Shown: positions 14,932-24,400 of the stretch, one piece after another
Layout: each line of letters begins with the position of its first letter
How positions within the stretch are numbered: position 1 is the stretch's first letter
From: Bosea vestrisii
Lineage (GTDB): Bacteria; Pseudomonadota; Alphaproteobacteria; Rhizobiales; Beijerinckiaceae
DNA: 64,000 nt
Direction: 5' to 3'
Assembly: GCF_030144325.1 (NCBI RefSeq)
Contig: NZ_CP126307.1
Span: 3,455,001 to 3,519,000, forward strand
Translations under genes and position numbers: made by a program
The notes under the pieces: model-generated
What the model was told of the DNA's origin: nothing
Database searches by the model: none
Seen by the model: the letters and a program-made list of their open reading frames with translations, nothing else

Positions 14932-15294
14932 TTAGCGCGCCGAGAGGAAGCCGACGAACAGCCCGACCGCGGCCGCCAGGCCGAGCGCCCGCAAGGGCCG
15001 CTCGCGGATCTCGCGGATGATCAGCTCTTCCAGGTCTCCGGCCTGCTCGCGGGCGATCTCGACCATGCGGTCAGTGTCGACGCCGACAGCCTTAAGCTTG
15101 CTGCTGACGGTCGCGGCGAGGTCTTCGGCGCCGCGCGTCAGGCTGGCCTCGATTTCCTCGGCCTCGTTCTGCACGCGACGGCCGGCGCGGCGGGCACGCT
15201 CGGTCGTGTCGGAGGCGGCGTCGGCCACTTCGTCCTTGGCGCGTTTGACCGAGGCCGCGGCCTGTCGCTTCGCAGTGGTGCTGGTGGCGGCCAT
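14932..15294 (-). CDS. DUF883 family membrane-anchored protein (ElaB/YqjD-like)
   Basis: A 120-residue protein with a long Ala/Lys/Glu-rich amphipathic helix region (about 8-85, coiled-coil-like), a short conserved REIRERPLRALG motif and one C-terminal membrane helix (AAAVGLFVGFLSAR), the architecture of ElaB/YqjD. These stationary-phase or stress proteins anchor at the inner membrane and some bind ribosomes. ATG 15294 follows AAGGAG. A perfect EcfG promoter at 15358-15382 lies 64 bp upstream, inside the 3' end of the next gene. Confidence 0.85.
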   Translation of the reverse strand: MAATSTTAKRQAAASVKRAKDEVADAASDTTERARRAGRRVQNEAEEIEASLTRGAEDLAATVSSKLKAVGVDTDRMVEIAREQAGDLEELIIREIRERPLRALGLAAAVGLFVGFLSAR

Positions 15295-15355
15295 CAAACG
15301 GCTCCTTCGTAGTTGGAATGGTGACGATGCCATGCGCAATGGCATGGCGCAAAGC

Positions 15356-16531
15356 TCAACGCGCCAGTGCCGGAGCAGTTCCGGCAGCGGCCGAAGTGTC
15401 GGGCGCTGTCCCGCTTTCGGCTTGCTCGGCGTCCTGCTGCGCTTTTCGGTAGTTAGCGATCTCCTCACGGGCGAGGAGGCCGACCAGCAGGATCGGCGTT
15501 GAGAGCACCGCGCCGATCGGCCCCCACAGCCAGAGCCAGAAGATGAAGGAGATGAAGACCAGGAAGGGCGAAATCGTCAGGCGGCGGCCGACGAAGATCG
15601 GCGTAACCGCATTGCCCTCGATCAGGTGGACGATGAAATAGGCCACCGCCGGCCACGCCGCGACGAGCAGCGAGGACGGCGACAGCAGACCGGCGGCGAA
15701 GAACGCGACCGTGACCATGATCGGCCCGATGAAGGCGAGGTAGTTGAGGAAGAAGGCGAGCGCGCCCCAGAACACCGGATAGGGCAGGCCGGCGGCCCAG
15801 GCGATCGCCATCGAGATCAGGCCCATGCCGAGATTGATCAGCGTTACCAGGCCGAAATAGCGGGCGGTGCGGATCTCGATTTCCTCAAAGAAGGATCCTG
15901 CCGATCGACGTGCGCCGCGTCCGAAGCAGAGCCTGAGCACACGGGCCTTGAGATGGCGCCGCGTCGCCAGCCAGAAATAGACGGTCGCGACGAAGATCAG
16001 GAGGCCGCCGGCCGCGGTGGTCGATGAGACCGCGATGGATACAAGCGGATTGCCGTCGGAGACGCTGACCTTGGCGCCGTCGCTGGTGGAGAAATTCTCG
16101 GCGAACTTCTTGAAGTCCTCCATGAAGGCGAGAACGCCGACGAGCTTGAGCTTCAGCGCGATCACCATCTTCGGGAACTGATCGCTCCAGGCGGCGATCG
16201 GGACGGTCAGCGTGCCGATCAGCAGCAGCATCAGGAACGTCCCGAAGAGAACCACCAGCGCCGCGGCGAGGTGTTGCGGCATACCGCGCCGCACCATCGC
16301 GTCGACCGGGGGCCCGAGCACCAGGCCGAAGATCACGCCCGCGGTTATCGGCAGCGCGATGACCCGCGTCAGGTAGAGCGAGGCGGTGGCGAGGATGACG
16401 AAGATGCCGACGATCGCGTAACGGACGATGAGGTCATGGTCCTGGGGCGTGATCTCGCTGGACGAGGTCTCCTCGACCTCCGGCTCGGCCATGTAGCGTG
16501 GAAACGGCTTCCAGGCGGATGCGTTGAGCAT
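15356..16531 (-). CDS. AI-2E family (PerM/UPF0118) transporter
   Basis: A ~391-residue permease with about eight membrane segments, the paired early helices (VRYAIVGIFVILATASLYL; LPITAGVIFGLVLGPPVDAM) and the conserved late motif GNAVTPIFVGRRLTISPFLVF of the AI-2E/PerM family. Members are exporters of mostly unknown substrate. Start ATG 16531 (MLNASAW) is uncertain; 16492 (MAEPEVEE) is equally possible and neither has a strong ribosome site. A perfect EcfG promoter at 16582-16607 places it in the stress regulon. Confidence 0.87.
   Translation of the reverse strand: MLNASAWKPFPRYMAEPEVEETSSSEITPQDHDLIVRYAIVGIFVILATASLYLTRVIALPITAGVIFGLVLGPPVDAMVRRGMPQHLAAALVVLFGTFLMLLLIGTLTVPIAAWSDQFPKMVIALKLKLVGVLAFMEDFKKFAENFSTSDGAKVSVSDGNPLVSIAVSSTTAAGGLLIFVATVYFWLATRRHLKARVLRLCFGRGARRSAGSFFEEIEIRTARYFGLVTLINLGMGLISMAIAWAAGLPYPVFWGALAFFLNYLAFIGPIMVTVAFFAAGLLSPSSLLVAAWPAVAYFIVHLIEGNAVTPIFVGRRLTISPFLVFISFIFWLWLWGPIGAVLSTPILLVGLLAREEIANYRKAQQDAEQAESGTAPDTSAAAGTAPALAR
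15358..15382 (-). promoter_or_regulatory. EcfG promoter of the DUF883 operon (perfect consensus)
   Basis: Reverse strand GGAAC (15382-15378), 16 bases, CGTT (15361-15358). It overlaps the last codons of the AI-2E-type permease gene and would give the DUF883 and membrane protein genes their own stress start. Confidence 0.85.
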
Positions 16532-16581
16532 GTCGGCGAATCCAGCGCGCAAATGGCGCCCCCGGCGCACTTCGCCTGCTC

Positions 16582-16607
16582 AACGCAGCTGCCGCGGCGA
16601 AGGTTCC
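16582..16607 (-). promoter_or_regulatory. EcfG promoter of the AI-2E transporter gene (perfect consensus)
   Basis: Reverse strand GGAAC (16607-16603), 17 bases, CGTT (16585-16582), about 50 bp upstream of the ATG at 16531, in the gap after the polA stop. Confidence 0.87.
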
Positions 16608-16623
16608 GGGGTTCGAGCTGCTC

Positions 16624-19600
16624 TCAGTGCGCCTCGTCCCAGTTGTCGGCGGCGCGCGCATCGACGACGAGCGGCACCTTGAGCGCGACCGCCGGCTGCG
16701 GCGCCTCGACCATGACCTTGCGGATCACTGGCAGTGCCGCCTCGACCTCAGCCTCCGGCACCTCGAAGACGAGTTCGTCATGCACCTGCAGCAGCATGCG
16801 CGCATCGAGCTTGGCTTCCGCCAGCGCATCCTCCATCCGGATCATGGCGCGGCGGATGATGTCGGAGGCCGAGCCCTGGATTGGCGCGTTGATCGCCTGG
16901 CGCTCGACGAAGGCGCGCTCGGACGGGTTCTTCGAGGCGACCGCCGGGAAATGGCAGACGCGGCCGAAGATCGTCTTGACCGCGCCCTTGGCGCGCACCG
17001 TGGTGCGGGCCTGGTCCATATAGTCGCGGATGCCCGGGAAGCGTTCGAAGTACTTGCGGATATAGGCGCTGGCCTCCTCGCGGGATATGCCGAGCTGGTT
17101 GGCGAGGCCGAAGGCCGAGATGCCGTAGATGATGCCGAAATTGATCGCCTTGGCGCGCCGGCGCACCTCGCTCGGCATGCCCTCGACGGGGACGCCGAAC
17201 ATCTCGGACGCCGTCATCGCATGGATGTCGACGCTATCGGCGAAGGCCTGCCGGAGCTGCGGGATATCCGCGATATGGGCGAGGATGCGCAGCTCGATCT
17301 GGCTGTAGTCGGCCGAGATCAGCTTGTGGCCCTTTTCAGCGACGAAGGCGGTGCGGATCTTGCGGCCGGCCTCGGTGCGGATCGGGATGTTCTGCAGGTT
17401 GGGCTCGGAAGAGGAGAGCCGGCCGGTGGTGGTCGCAGCCAAGGCGTAAGACGTATGGACCCGGTGGGTCTGCGGATTCACGTAGCTCGGCAGCGAGTCG
17501 GTATAGGTCGATTTCAGCTTTGCGAGCTGGCGCCAGTCCAGGATGCGGGCCGGCAGCTCATGGCCCTGCTCGGCCAGGTCCTCGAGCACGCCCGCGCCGG
17601 TCGCCCATTGCCCGGTCGCGGTTTTCTGGGCGCCCGAAAGGCCCATCTTGCCGAACAGGATGTCGCCGAGCTGCTTGGGGCTGCCGATCGTGAACTTCTC
17701 GCCGGCGAGCGTGTGGATCTCGTCCTCGAGCCTTGCCAGCGACTGCGCGAACTCGCCCGAGAGACGCGACAGGATCTGGCGGTCGATGGCGATGCCGCGT
17801 TGTTCCATCTGGGCCAGGACGGCGATGAGCGGCCGCTCCAGCACCTCGTAGACGGCGGTCTTGCCCTCCGCCGCCAGCCGCGGCTTCAGCGCCCGCCAGA
17901 GCCGCAGCGTGACGTCGGCGTCCTCGGCGGCATAGGCGGTGGCCTTCTCGATATCGACCTTGTCGAAGCTGACCTGCGCCTTGCCGGTGCCGGCGACCTC
18001 GGCGAAGGTTATCGTCTTGTGGCCGAGATGCAGCTCGGAGAGCCGGTCCATGCCGTGGTTGTTCTTGCCGGCATCGAGCGCATAGGAGATCAGCATCGTG
18101 TCCTCGACCGGGGCCACGCGCATCCCGTGCCGCTCCAGCAGCGTCAGGTCGTATTTCAGGTTCTGGCCGATCTTCAGCACGCCGGGGTCGGCGAGCAGGG
18201 GCTTCAACGCCTCGACCGCATCGCTCAGCGGAATCTGGCCTTCCAGCATGCCGCCGCCGAACAGGTCGGTGGCGCCGCGATGCTGCAGCGGGATATAGCA
18301 GGCCTTGCCCGGCGCGACGCAGAGCGAAATACCGACAAGGTCGGCCTGCATCGCGTCGAGCGAGCTGGTCTCGGTGTCGAGCGCGACGAAACCCGCCTCA
18401 TAGGCCCAGCCGATCCAGCGCGTCAGATCGGCCAGCGTCCGCACGCATTCGTAGGCCTCGCGGTCGACCTTGAGCTGGATCGCCTCGTCCTTGCGCGCCA
18501 GCGCCAGATCGGCCGGCCTCAGCCAGCCATCGCCGGCAGGCGCGGCGGCGCCATTGACTGCCGCGGGGCTCGCAGCCAAGGCGGTCGGGGCGGTTCCGGC
18601 GACGATTTCAGCTCCGTCTGCCCCGACATAGAGCGCTTTCAGCGCAGCGGCGCGAGCACCACCCGGGGCGAGGTCGGGATCGGCGTCGATCGCCGCGACA
18701 TCGGCTTCATAGGCCTCGGCCGCGCGCTTGGTGATGGTGGTGAACTCCATCGCCTTGAGGAAGGCGATGAGTTTTGCCGGATCGGGCTGGTTCAGGGTCA
18801 GCTCGCCGACCGGCGTCTCGACCGGCACATCCTCGACGAGCGTCACCAGCTTGTGTGAGATGCGGATCTTCTCGATCACCTCGGGATTGGTCAGCGTCTC
18901 CCGGCGCTTGGGCTGCTTGATCTCGCCGGCGCGCTTCAAGAGCGTTTCGAGGTCGCCATATTCGCCGATCAGCTGCGCCGCCGTCTTGATGCCGATCCCG
19001 GGCGCACCCGGGACATTGTCTGTTGCGTCGCCGGCGAGCGCCTGGACATCGGTGACCTTGTCCGGCGTGACGCCGAAATACTCGACCACTTCGGGCTCGC
19101 CGATGCGCCGCTCCGGCCGGAAGCCGACGCCCTTCTTGGCGTCGCCCGAGGCCGGATCGTACATCGCGACGCCCGGACGCACGAGCTGCATCAAATCCTT
19201 GTCGGCCGAGACGATCAGCACGTCGGCGCCGGCCTCGCGCGCCTGGCGCGCATAGGTCGCGATCAGGTCGTCGGCCTCGTAGATGTCCTGCTCGACCGGG
19301 ATCAGCCCAAAGGCGCGCACCGCATCGCGCATCAGCGGGAATTGCGGGATCAGATCCGGCGGCGGGTCGGAGCGGTTGCCCTTGTAGGCCGGGTAGATCT
19401 CCTTGCGGAAGGAGTTCTCGCTCTTGTCGAAGACGATGGCGAGATGGGTCGGCTTCACGCCGAGCACGCCTTCGCGCACGAACTGGAAGAGCTTGGTCGC
19501 GAACAATCGGACTGCGCCCGAAGGCAGTCCGTCCGAGCGGGCATTGTACTTCCGATCCTGATTGATCGACTGGAAATAGGCGCGGAAGATGAAATTCGAG

Positions 19601-19656
19601 CCATCGACCAGGAAGAGGTGGTCGCCGGGCTTGAGCTGGGAGGCCGGGTTCGTCAT
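16624..19656 (-). CDS. polA: DNA polymerase I
   Basis: About 1010 residues with three domains: 5' nuclease (FLVDGSNFIFRAYF, VFDKSENSFRKEIYPAYKGNR cut short here, GDATDNVPGAPGIG), a 3'-5' exonuclease domain that keeps its acidic residues (ALDTETSSLDAMQ, QNLKYDLTLLERHG), and the family A polymerase with motif A DYSQIELRILAHI, motif B RRAKAINFGIIYG and motif C LQVHDELVFEVP. It fills gaps and removes RNA primers. A low-complexity linker (about 325-375) joins the first two domains. ATG 19656 (MTNPAS) is used; 19668 would add four residues. Confidence 0.97.
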   Translation of the reverse strand: MTNPASQLKPGDHLFLVDGSNFIFRAYFQSINQDRKYNARSDGLPSGAVRLFATKLFQFVREGVLGVKPTHLAIVFDKSENSFRKEIYPAYKGNRSDPPPDLIPQFPLMRDAVRAFGLIPVEQDIYEADDLIATYARQAREAGADVLIVSADKDLMQLVRPGVAMYDPASGDAKKGVGFRPERRIGEPEVVEYFGVTPDKVTDVQALAGDATDNVPGAPGIGIKTAAQLIGEYGDLETLLKRAGEIKQPKRRETLTNPEVIEKIRISHKLVTLVEDVPVETPVGELTLNQPDPAKLIAFLKAMEFTTITKRAAEAYEADVAAIDADPDLAPGGARAAALKALYVGADGAEIVAGTAPTALAASPAAVNGAAAPAGDGWLRPADLALARKDEAIQLKVDREAYECVRTLADLTRWIGWAYEAGFVALDTETSSLDAMQADLVGISLCVAPGKACYIPLQHRGATDLFGGGMLEGQIPLSDAVEALKPLLADPGVLKIGQNLKYDLTLLERHGMRVAPVEDTMLISYALDAGKNNHGMDRLSELHLGHKTITFAEVAGTGKAQVSFDKVDIEKATAYAAEDADVTLRLWRALKPRLAAEGKTAVYEVLERPLIAVLAQMEQRGIAIDRQILSRLSGEFAQSLARLEDEIHTLAGEKFTIGSPKQLGDILFGKMGLSGAQKTATGQWATGAGVLEDLAEQGHELPARILDWRQLAKLKSTYTDSLPSYVNPQTHRVHTSYALAATTTGRLSSSEPNLQNIPIRTEAGRKIRTAFVAEKGHKLISADYSQIELRILAHIADIPQLRQAFADSVDIHAMTASEMFGVPVEGMPSEVRRRAKAINFGIIYGISAFGLANQLGISREEASAYIRKYFERFPGIRDYMDQARTTVRAKGAVKTIFGRVCHFPAVASKNPSERAFVERQAINAPIQGSASDIIRRAMIRMEDALAEAKLDARMLLQVHDELVFEVPEAEVEAALPVIRKVMVEAPQPAVALKVPLVVDARAADNWDEAH

Positions 19657-19738
19657 GGGCGGGACCATAGGGCGGCGGACCGGGATGGTCTATTGTGCAA
19701 GCAGGCCGGCTCGCAAGAAGCTGTCAGGAGGAAATGTG

Positions 19739-20404
19739 ATGAATGCCTATGTCACCATGCCGCTTGCCTTCGAGGGGCTGCCCGAGGCGGAGATGAAGGC
19801 GCGTGCCGCCCAGTTCCTCGAGACGATGCGCAAGCGCCGCACCGTGCGCGATTATTCCGATAAGCCGGTGCCGCGCGAGGTGATCGAGGCCGCGGTCGCG
19901 ACCGCCGGCACCGCGCCGTCGGGCGCCAACCAACAGCCCTGGACCTTCGTCTGCATCTCCGACCCGGAGATCAAAAAGAAGATCCGCGAGGGCGCCGAAG
20001 AAGAGGAGCGCGTCTTCTATGCCGGCCGGGCGGGCGAGGAATGGCTGGATGCGCTCGCCCATCTCGGCACCGACGAGCACAAGCCCTTTCTCGATACCGC
20101 GCCCTGGCTGATCGCGATCTTCGCCCAGCGCTGGGGCTATGACACCGAAGGCCGCAAGGTGAAGCACTATTACGTGCCGGAATCGGTCGGCATCGCCGCC
20201 GGCTTCCTGATCGCCTCGCTGCACCAGGCAGGTCTTGCGACGCTGACGCATACGCCGGCGCCGATGAATTTCCTCAACGAGCTCTGCGGCCGGCCGGACA
20301 ACGAGAAGGCGCTGATCCTGCTGGTCGTCGGCTATCCCGTCGAGGGCTGCGTCGTCCCGGCGATCGGCAAGAAACCGCTGGAGGAGATCGCGAGCTTCCT
20401 CTGA
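19739..20404 (+). CDS. Nitroreductase family protein (iodotyrosine deiodinase-like)
   Basis: A 221-residue FMN oxidoreductase. RRTVRDYSDKPVPREVIE and TAGTAPSGANQQPW are the FMN-binding motifs of the nitroreductase fold; PESVGIAAGFLIASLHQAGLATL is the conserved dimer core helix. The long lid insertion (FYAGRAGEEWLDALAHLG) resembles the iodotyrosine-deiodinase/BluB-related branch, members of which act on phenolic substrates. AGGAGG lies seven bases before ATG 19739. Substrate unknown. Confidence 0.9.
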   Translation: MNAYVTMPLAFEGLPEAEMKARAAQFLETMRKRRTVRDYSDKPVPREVIEAAVATAGTAPSGANQQPWTFVCISDPEIKKKIREGAEEEERVFYAGRAGEEWLDALAHLGTDEHKPFLDTAPWLIAIFAQRWGYDTEGRKVKHYYVPESVGIAAGFLIASLHQAGLATLTHTPAPMNFLNELCGRPDNEKALILLVVGYPVEGCVVPAIGKKPLEEIASFL

Positions 20405-20430
20405 GCCTTTTGTGAAAGGCGCGACGGGGA

Positions 20431-20580
20431 ACCCCTCCCCCTTGTGGGGAGGGGCAGGGGGTGGGGGCGCAAAGTCGGAGCGGTTCTGCCGACAGCCGCA
20501 CTGCTTCAGTCCTACTATCCTTCCGCTCGCCCAGTCGCCCGCCCCCCATCCCCAAACCCTTCCCCACAAGGGGGAAGGGA
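20431..20580. repeat. MITE-like element, copy 1 (150 bp, hairpin ends)
   Basis: The element begins CCCTCCCCCTTGTGGGGAGG and ends with the inverted form, CCTTCCCCACAAGGGGGAAG. Its core shares the AAAGTCGGAGCGG block and the CCCAGTCGCCCGCC block with copy 2 at 35555-35704, which lies in the opposite orientation and has the same length. Noncoding; no transposase nearby. It fills the gap between the nitroreductase and murU-like genes. Confidence 0.88.
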
Positions 20581-20704
20581 GGAGCTCAGGCGATCAGCGT
20601 TTCGTCGAAGAGGGCGGACTACACATCCCTCCCGCCCCACTTGAGCAATCGCGCTGGCCATGGCTGATGTAGCAATCTTGGCCGGCGGGAGATTCGTTCA
20701 CGTC

Positions 20705-21439
20705 ATGCAGACCAGTTCGCCGCCGATCCGCCGGGCCATGGTGCTCGCCGCCGGGCTCGGCAAGCGCATGCGCCCGGTCACCGACACCATGCCGAAGCCG
20801 CTGGTCGCGATCGCCGGCAAGACCATGCTCGACCATGCGCTCGACCGTCTGGCCGAGGCCGGGGTCGCGGACGCTGTGGTCAATGTCCATTATCTCGCCG
20901 AGCAGATCGAGGCGCGCGTCGCCGGGCGCACACGCCCGCAGATCACCATCTCCGACGAGCGCGACGTCCTGCTCGAAACCGGCGGCGGGGTGAAGAAGGC
21001 GCTGCCGCTGCTCGGCGCCGAGCCGTTCTTCCACGTCAATTCGGATTCGCTCTGGAGTGAGCGAGGGGCATCGAATCTCGCCGCCATGGCTGCCGCCTGG
21101 GATGCCGCGCGCATGGACATGCTGCTCCTGCTCGCCGAGCGTGAGAGCAGCGTCGGCTTCGACGGCGCCGGCGACTTCTTCCGCGACGAGGCCGGCCGGC
21201 TGAGGAGGCGCGGTGGGGTCGCGAGCGCGCCTCACATCTATGCCGGTGTCGCGATCATCAAGCCGGAGCTGTTCGCCGATACGCCTGATGGGCCGTTCTC
21301 GCTCAACCTGCTGTTCGACCGCTGCATCGCCGCGGGGACTCTTTTCGGGCATCTGCTCGACGGCCGCTGGCTGCATGTCGGCACGCCCGAGGCGATCCCG
21401 CTGGCGGAGCAGGCCTACGCCGCCCATCAGGGCAGCTGA
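20705..21439 (+). CDS. MurU-like nucleotidyltransferase (N-acetylmuramate 1-phosphate uridylyltransferase type)
   Basis: A 244-residue sugar-nucleotidyltransferase: AMVLAAGLGKRMRPVTDTMPKPL is the nucleotide-binding signature (split across residues 8-30), and FHVNSDSLW carries the metal-binding Asp. MurU makes UDP-MurNAc in the peptidoglycan recycling bypass and normally follows the kinase gene amgK; here no amgK or tsaE precedes it, only a MITE. It is followed four bases later by addB. ATG 20705 is preferred over ATG 20660 because the Rossmann strand begins shortly after it. Confidence 0.82.
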   Translation: MQTSSPPIRRAMVLAAGLGKRMRPVTDTMPKPLVAIAGKTMLDHALDRLAEAGVADAVVNVHYLAEQIEARVAGRTRPQITISDERDVLLETGGGVKKALPLLGAEPFFHVNSDSLWSERGASNLAAMAAAWDAARMDMLLLLAERESSVGFDGAGDFFRDEAGRLRRRGGVASAPHIYAGVAIIKPELFADTPDGPFSLNLLFDRCIAAGTLFGHLLDGRWLHVGTPEAIPLAEQAYAAHQGS

Positions 21440-21443
21440 CAGG

Positions 21444-24400
21444 ATGGCCGGGCTCAACCTGTTCAGCATCCCGGCCGGCGCGCCCTTCCTCTCCGTGCTC
21501 GCGCAGGCGCTGATCGCCGGCCGCTTCGGCCGGGCGTTCGACCCCGGCGACCCCGCCGCACTTTCGCGCACCACGCTCTATCTGCCGACACGCCGCGCCG
21601 CGCGCGCCTTCTCGGCGGTCCTCGCGGAAAAGCTCGGCGGCAGGCCGCTGCTGCTGCCGCGGATCGTCCCGCTCGGCGATGTCGACGAGGCCGAGACGGC
21701 GCTGATCGCTGGGGCGAGTGATGCTTTGGCGCTGGAGCGGCTCGCTCCGATCGACCCGCTGCGCCGCCGCTTCATCTTGACGACGCTGATCTCGGCCTGG
21801 GGCCGCACCGCCAACCGCCAGCACCTCAAGCTCGATCCGGCCGAGCCCTCGCTCATGCCGGCGACGCTGGCCGAGGCCTGGGGGCTCGCCGGCGATCTCG
21901 CCCATCTGCTCGACCAGTTGCAGACCGAAGGCGTCTTGCCGGCCCGGCTGAAGGGGCTCGACGCTGCCCGCTTCGACGAGATCTGGCAGTTCAACGCGCG
22001 TTTCCTCGACATCATCGCCGAAGCCTGGCCGGCGATCCTTGAACAGCGGGCCGAATGCGATCCGGCCGAATTCCGCAATCGCATGCTCGCCGCCGAGCGC
22101 GACCGCCTGCTTGCCGGCGATTTCCATGGGCCGGTGATCGCGGCCGGCTCGACCGGCACGGTTCCGGCGACGGCCCGTCTGCTCGCCGCGCTCGCCCGCG
22201 CCCCGAACGGCGCCGTCGTGCTGCCCGATCTCGACGAGGCGCTTTCCGAGCAGGGCTGGCGCGCCATCATCCAGGAGCCGGCGCCCTCGCATCCGCAGGC
22301 AGCGCTGCATCGGCTGCTCGATGAGATCGGCGCGAGCCGAGACGAGATCGTCACCCTTGCCGAGCCTTCGCCTGGGCTGGAATCGCGCCGCGACCTGCTG
22401 CGCCGGGCCCTGCTGCCGGCTTCGATCACTGATGATTGGGCCGGGGCTGCCCCCATTGCACCCGGGGCGCTGGACGGTCTGCGCATCGTCGAGGCGGCGG
22501 ATGAGCGCGAGGAGGCGCTCGCCGCAGCGCTTGCCTTGCGCGAGGCGCTGGAGGAACCGGGCGCCCGCGCCGCCCTGATCACGCCGGATCGTGGCCTCGC
22601 CGAACGCGTCGCCGTCGAGCTCCGGCGCTGGGGCATCCAGGCCGATGATTCCGCCGGAATGCCGCTTGGGCGCTGGCCGGCCGGCGCTCTGCTGCGCCTC
22701 GCGCTCGATGCGGTCGAGGCGGAGCTCTCGCCTGCGAGCTTGGTCGCGCTGCTGGCGCATCCGCACTGCCGGCTGGGCCTGCCCGAGCCGCGCTTGCGAC
22801 AGGGCGCTGCGGCGCTGGAGATCGGCTGCTGGCGCGGCGAGGCGGTCGGTCCCGGCTTTGCAGGCCTGCGCCGCGCCTTCGAGGCGATGCCGGATTTGCG
22901 CGAGGCGACCTACGCTCCGCGGCCGCGCCGCAGGCTGACCGACGAGGATATCGGCGCCGCTGAAGAGGTGCTCGCTGCGCTGGAGGACGCGCTCGCCCCG
23001 CTCGCTGCGGCACTGGCGGGTTCCTCGCCGGGATTGCGCGAGATCGCGGCGCAAGCTCGCCATGCGATCGAGACACTGAGTTGCGACGAGACCGGCGCAA
23101 TCCTCGCCTGGCGCGGCCCGGATGGCGAGGCATTGACCGCCCTGTTCGATGATCTCGACGCCGCACTGCCGGAGGCGCCGGGCGAGGGCCGCGCCCGCGA
23201 CTGGATCGCGATCCTCGAAGGGCTGATCGGCGAGCGCGTCGTGCACCGCAGCGATCCCGGCCATCCCCGGGTCAAGATCTGGGGACTGCTCGAAGCCCGT
23301 CTGCTCGAGGCCGAGCATGTCGTGCTCGGCGGGCTGATCGAAAGCGTCTGGCCGCCGGCGGCGGAGACGGATTCCTTCATCAACCGGCCGATGCGGGCCG
23401 AGCTCGGCCTCTCGCCACCGGAACGGCGCATCGGCCAGACCGCGCATGACTTCGTTGCGGCGGCGCTCGCCGGCAAGGTGACGCTGACCCGCGCCCGCAA
23501 GGCGGGCGAGGCCGAGACGATCCCCTCGCGCTTCTGGCAGCGGCTCAAGGCGGTGGCGCCGGCGGACGCCTGGGCGGTAGCCGAAGCGCGTGGCCAGGAG
23601 CTGGTGACCTGGGCGGGATTGCTGACCGCGCCGGCCGATCTTTTGCCTGTGCCGCGGCCAAAACCCTATCCAGCGCCGCATCTGCAGCCGCGCCGGTTCA
23701 GCGTCACCGAGGTCGAGACGCTCTATCGCGACCCCTATGCGGTCTATGCCCGCAAGATTCTCAGGCTCGATGCCCTGCCGGAGCTGGTAGAGGATCCCGG
23801 CGCGACCGATCGCGGCTCGCTGCTGCACGATATCGTCGGAACCTTCGCCGAGACCTATCCCGAGCAGGTGCCTGCCGGCGCGCTCGGCAGCCTGATCGAG
23901 ATCGGCGAGCGCTTCTTCCGTGCCTATGAGGACACCCCCGAGGTGCGCGCCTTCTGGTGGCCGCGTTTTCTGTTGATTGCGCAGAACTTCCTCGGCTGGG
24001 AGGAAAGGCGGCGGCCGGACCTCGCCCGCATCGCGGTCGAGCGCGACACACAAGGCGAATTCCCACTGGCGGACGGTTCTTCGATCCTGCTGACCGGCCG
24101 CGCCGACCGCGTCGAGGTCACGCGCGAGGGGTCCTTACGCATCATCGATTTCAAGACCGGCGCGCCGCCGAGCGATGACCAGGTCCGACTCGGCTTCGCC
24201 CCGCAATTGACGCTTGAAGCCGAACTCGCCCAGCGCCACGGTTTCTCGCCCGACATCCTGCCCGGCCCGGTCGCGGCGCTGATGTATCTGCGGCTCAACC
24301 ACGATCCGAAGAGCTGGGAGAAGGACAAGAAGCTGTCGTTCAAGGATGAGCAGCAGGCAGACGTCACCGCCCGCCATCTCGCCCAGTTGCTCGATCATCT

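Noticed and set aside
16627..18858. 743-codon open frame on the plus strand
   Set aside because: Antisense to polA, which has all polymerase motifs; the product has no recognisable domain.
20431..20580. CRISPR-like or terminator reading of the hairpin-rich gap
   Set aside because: There are no regularly spaced direct repeats; the full-length match to 35555-35704 shows it is a MITE-type element.
21303..24053. 916-codon open frame on the minus strand
   Set aside because: Antisense to addB and part of the murU-like gene; composition is that of a shadow frame.
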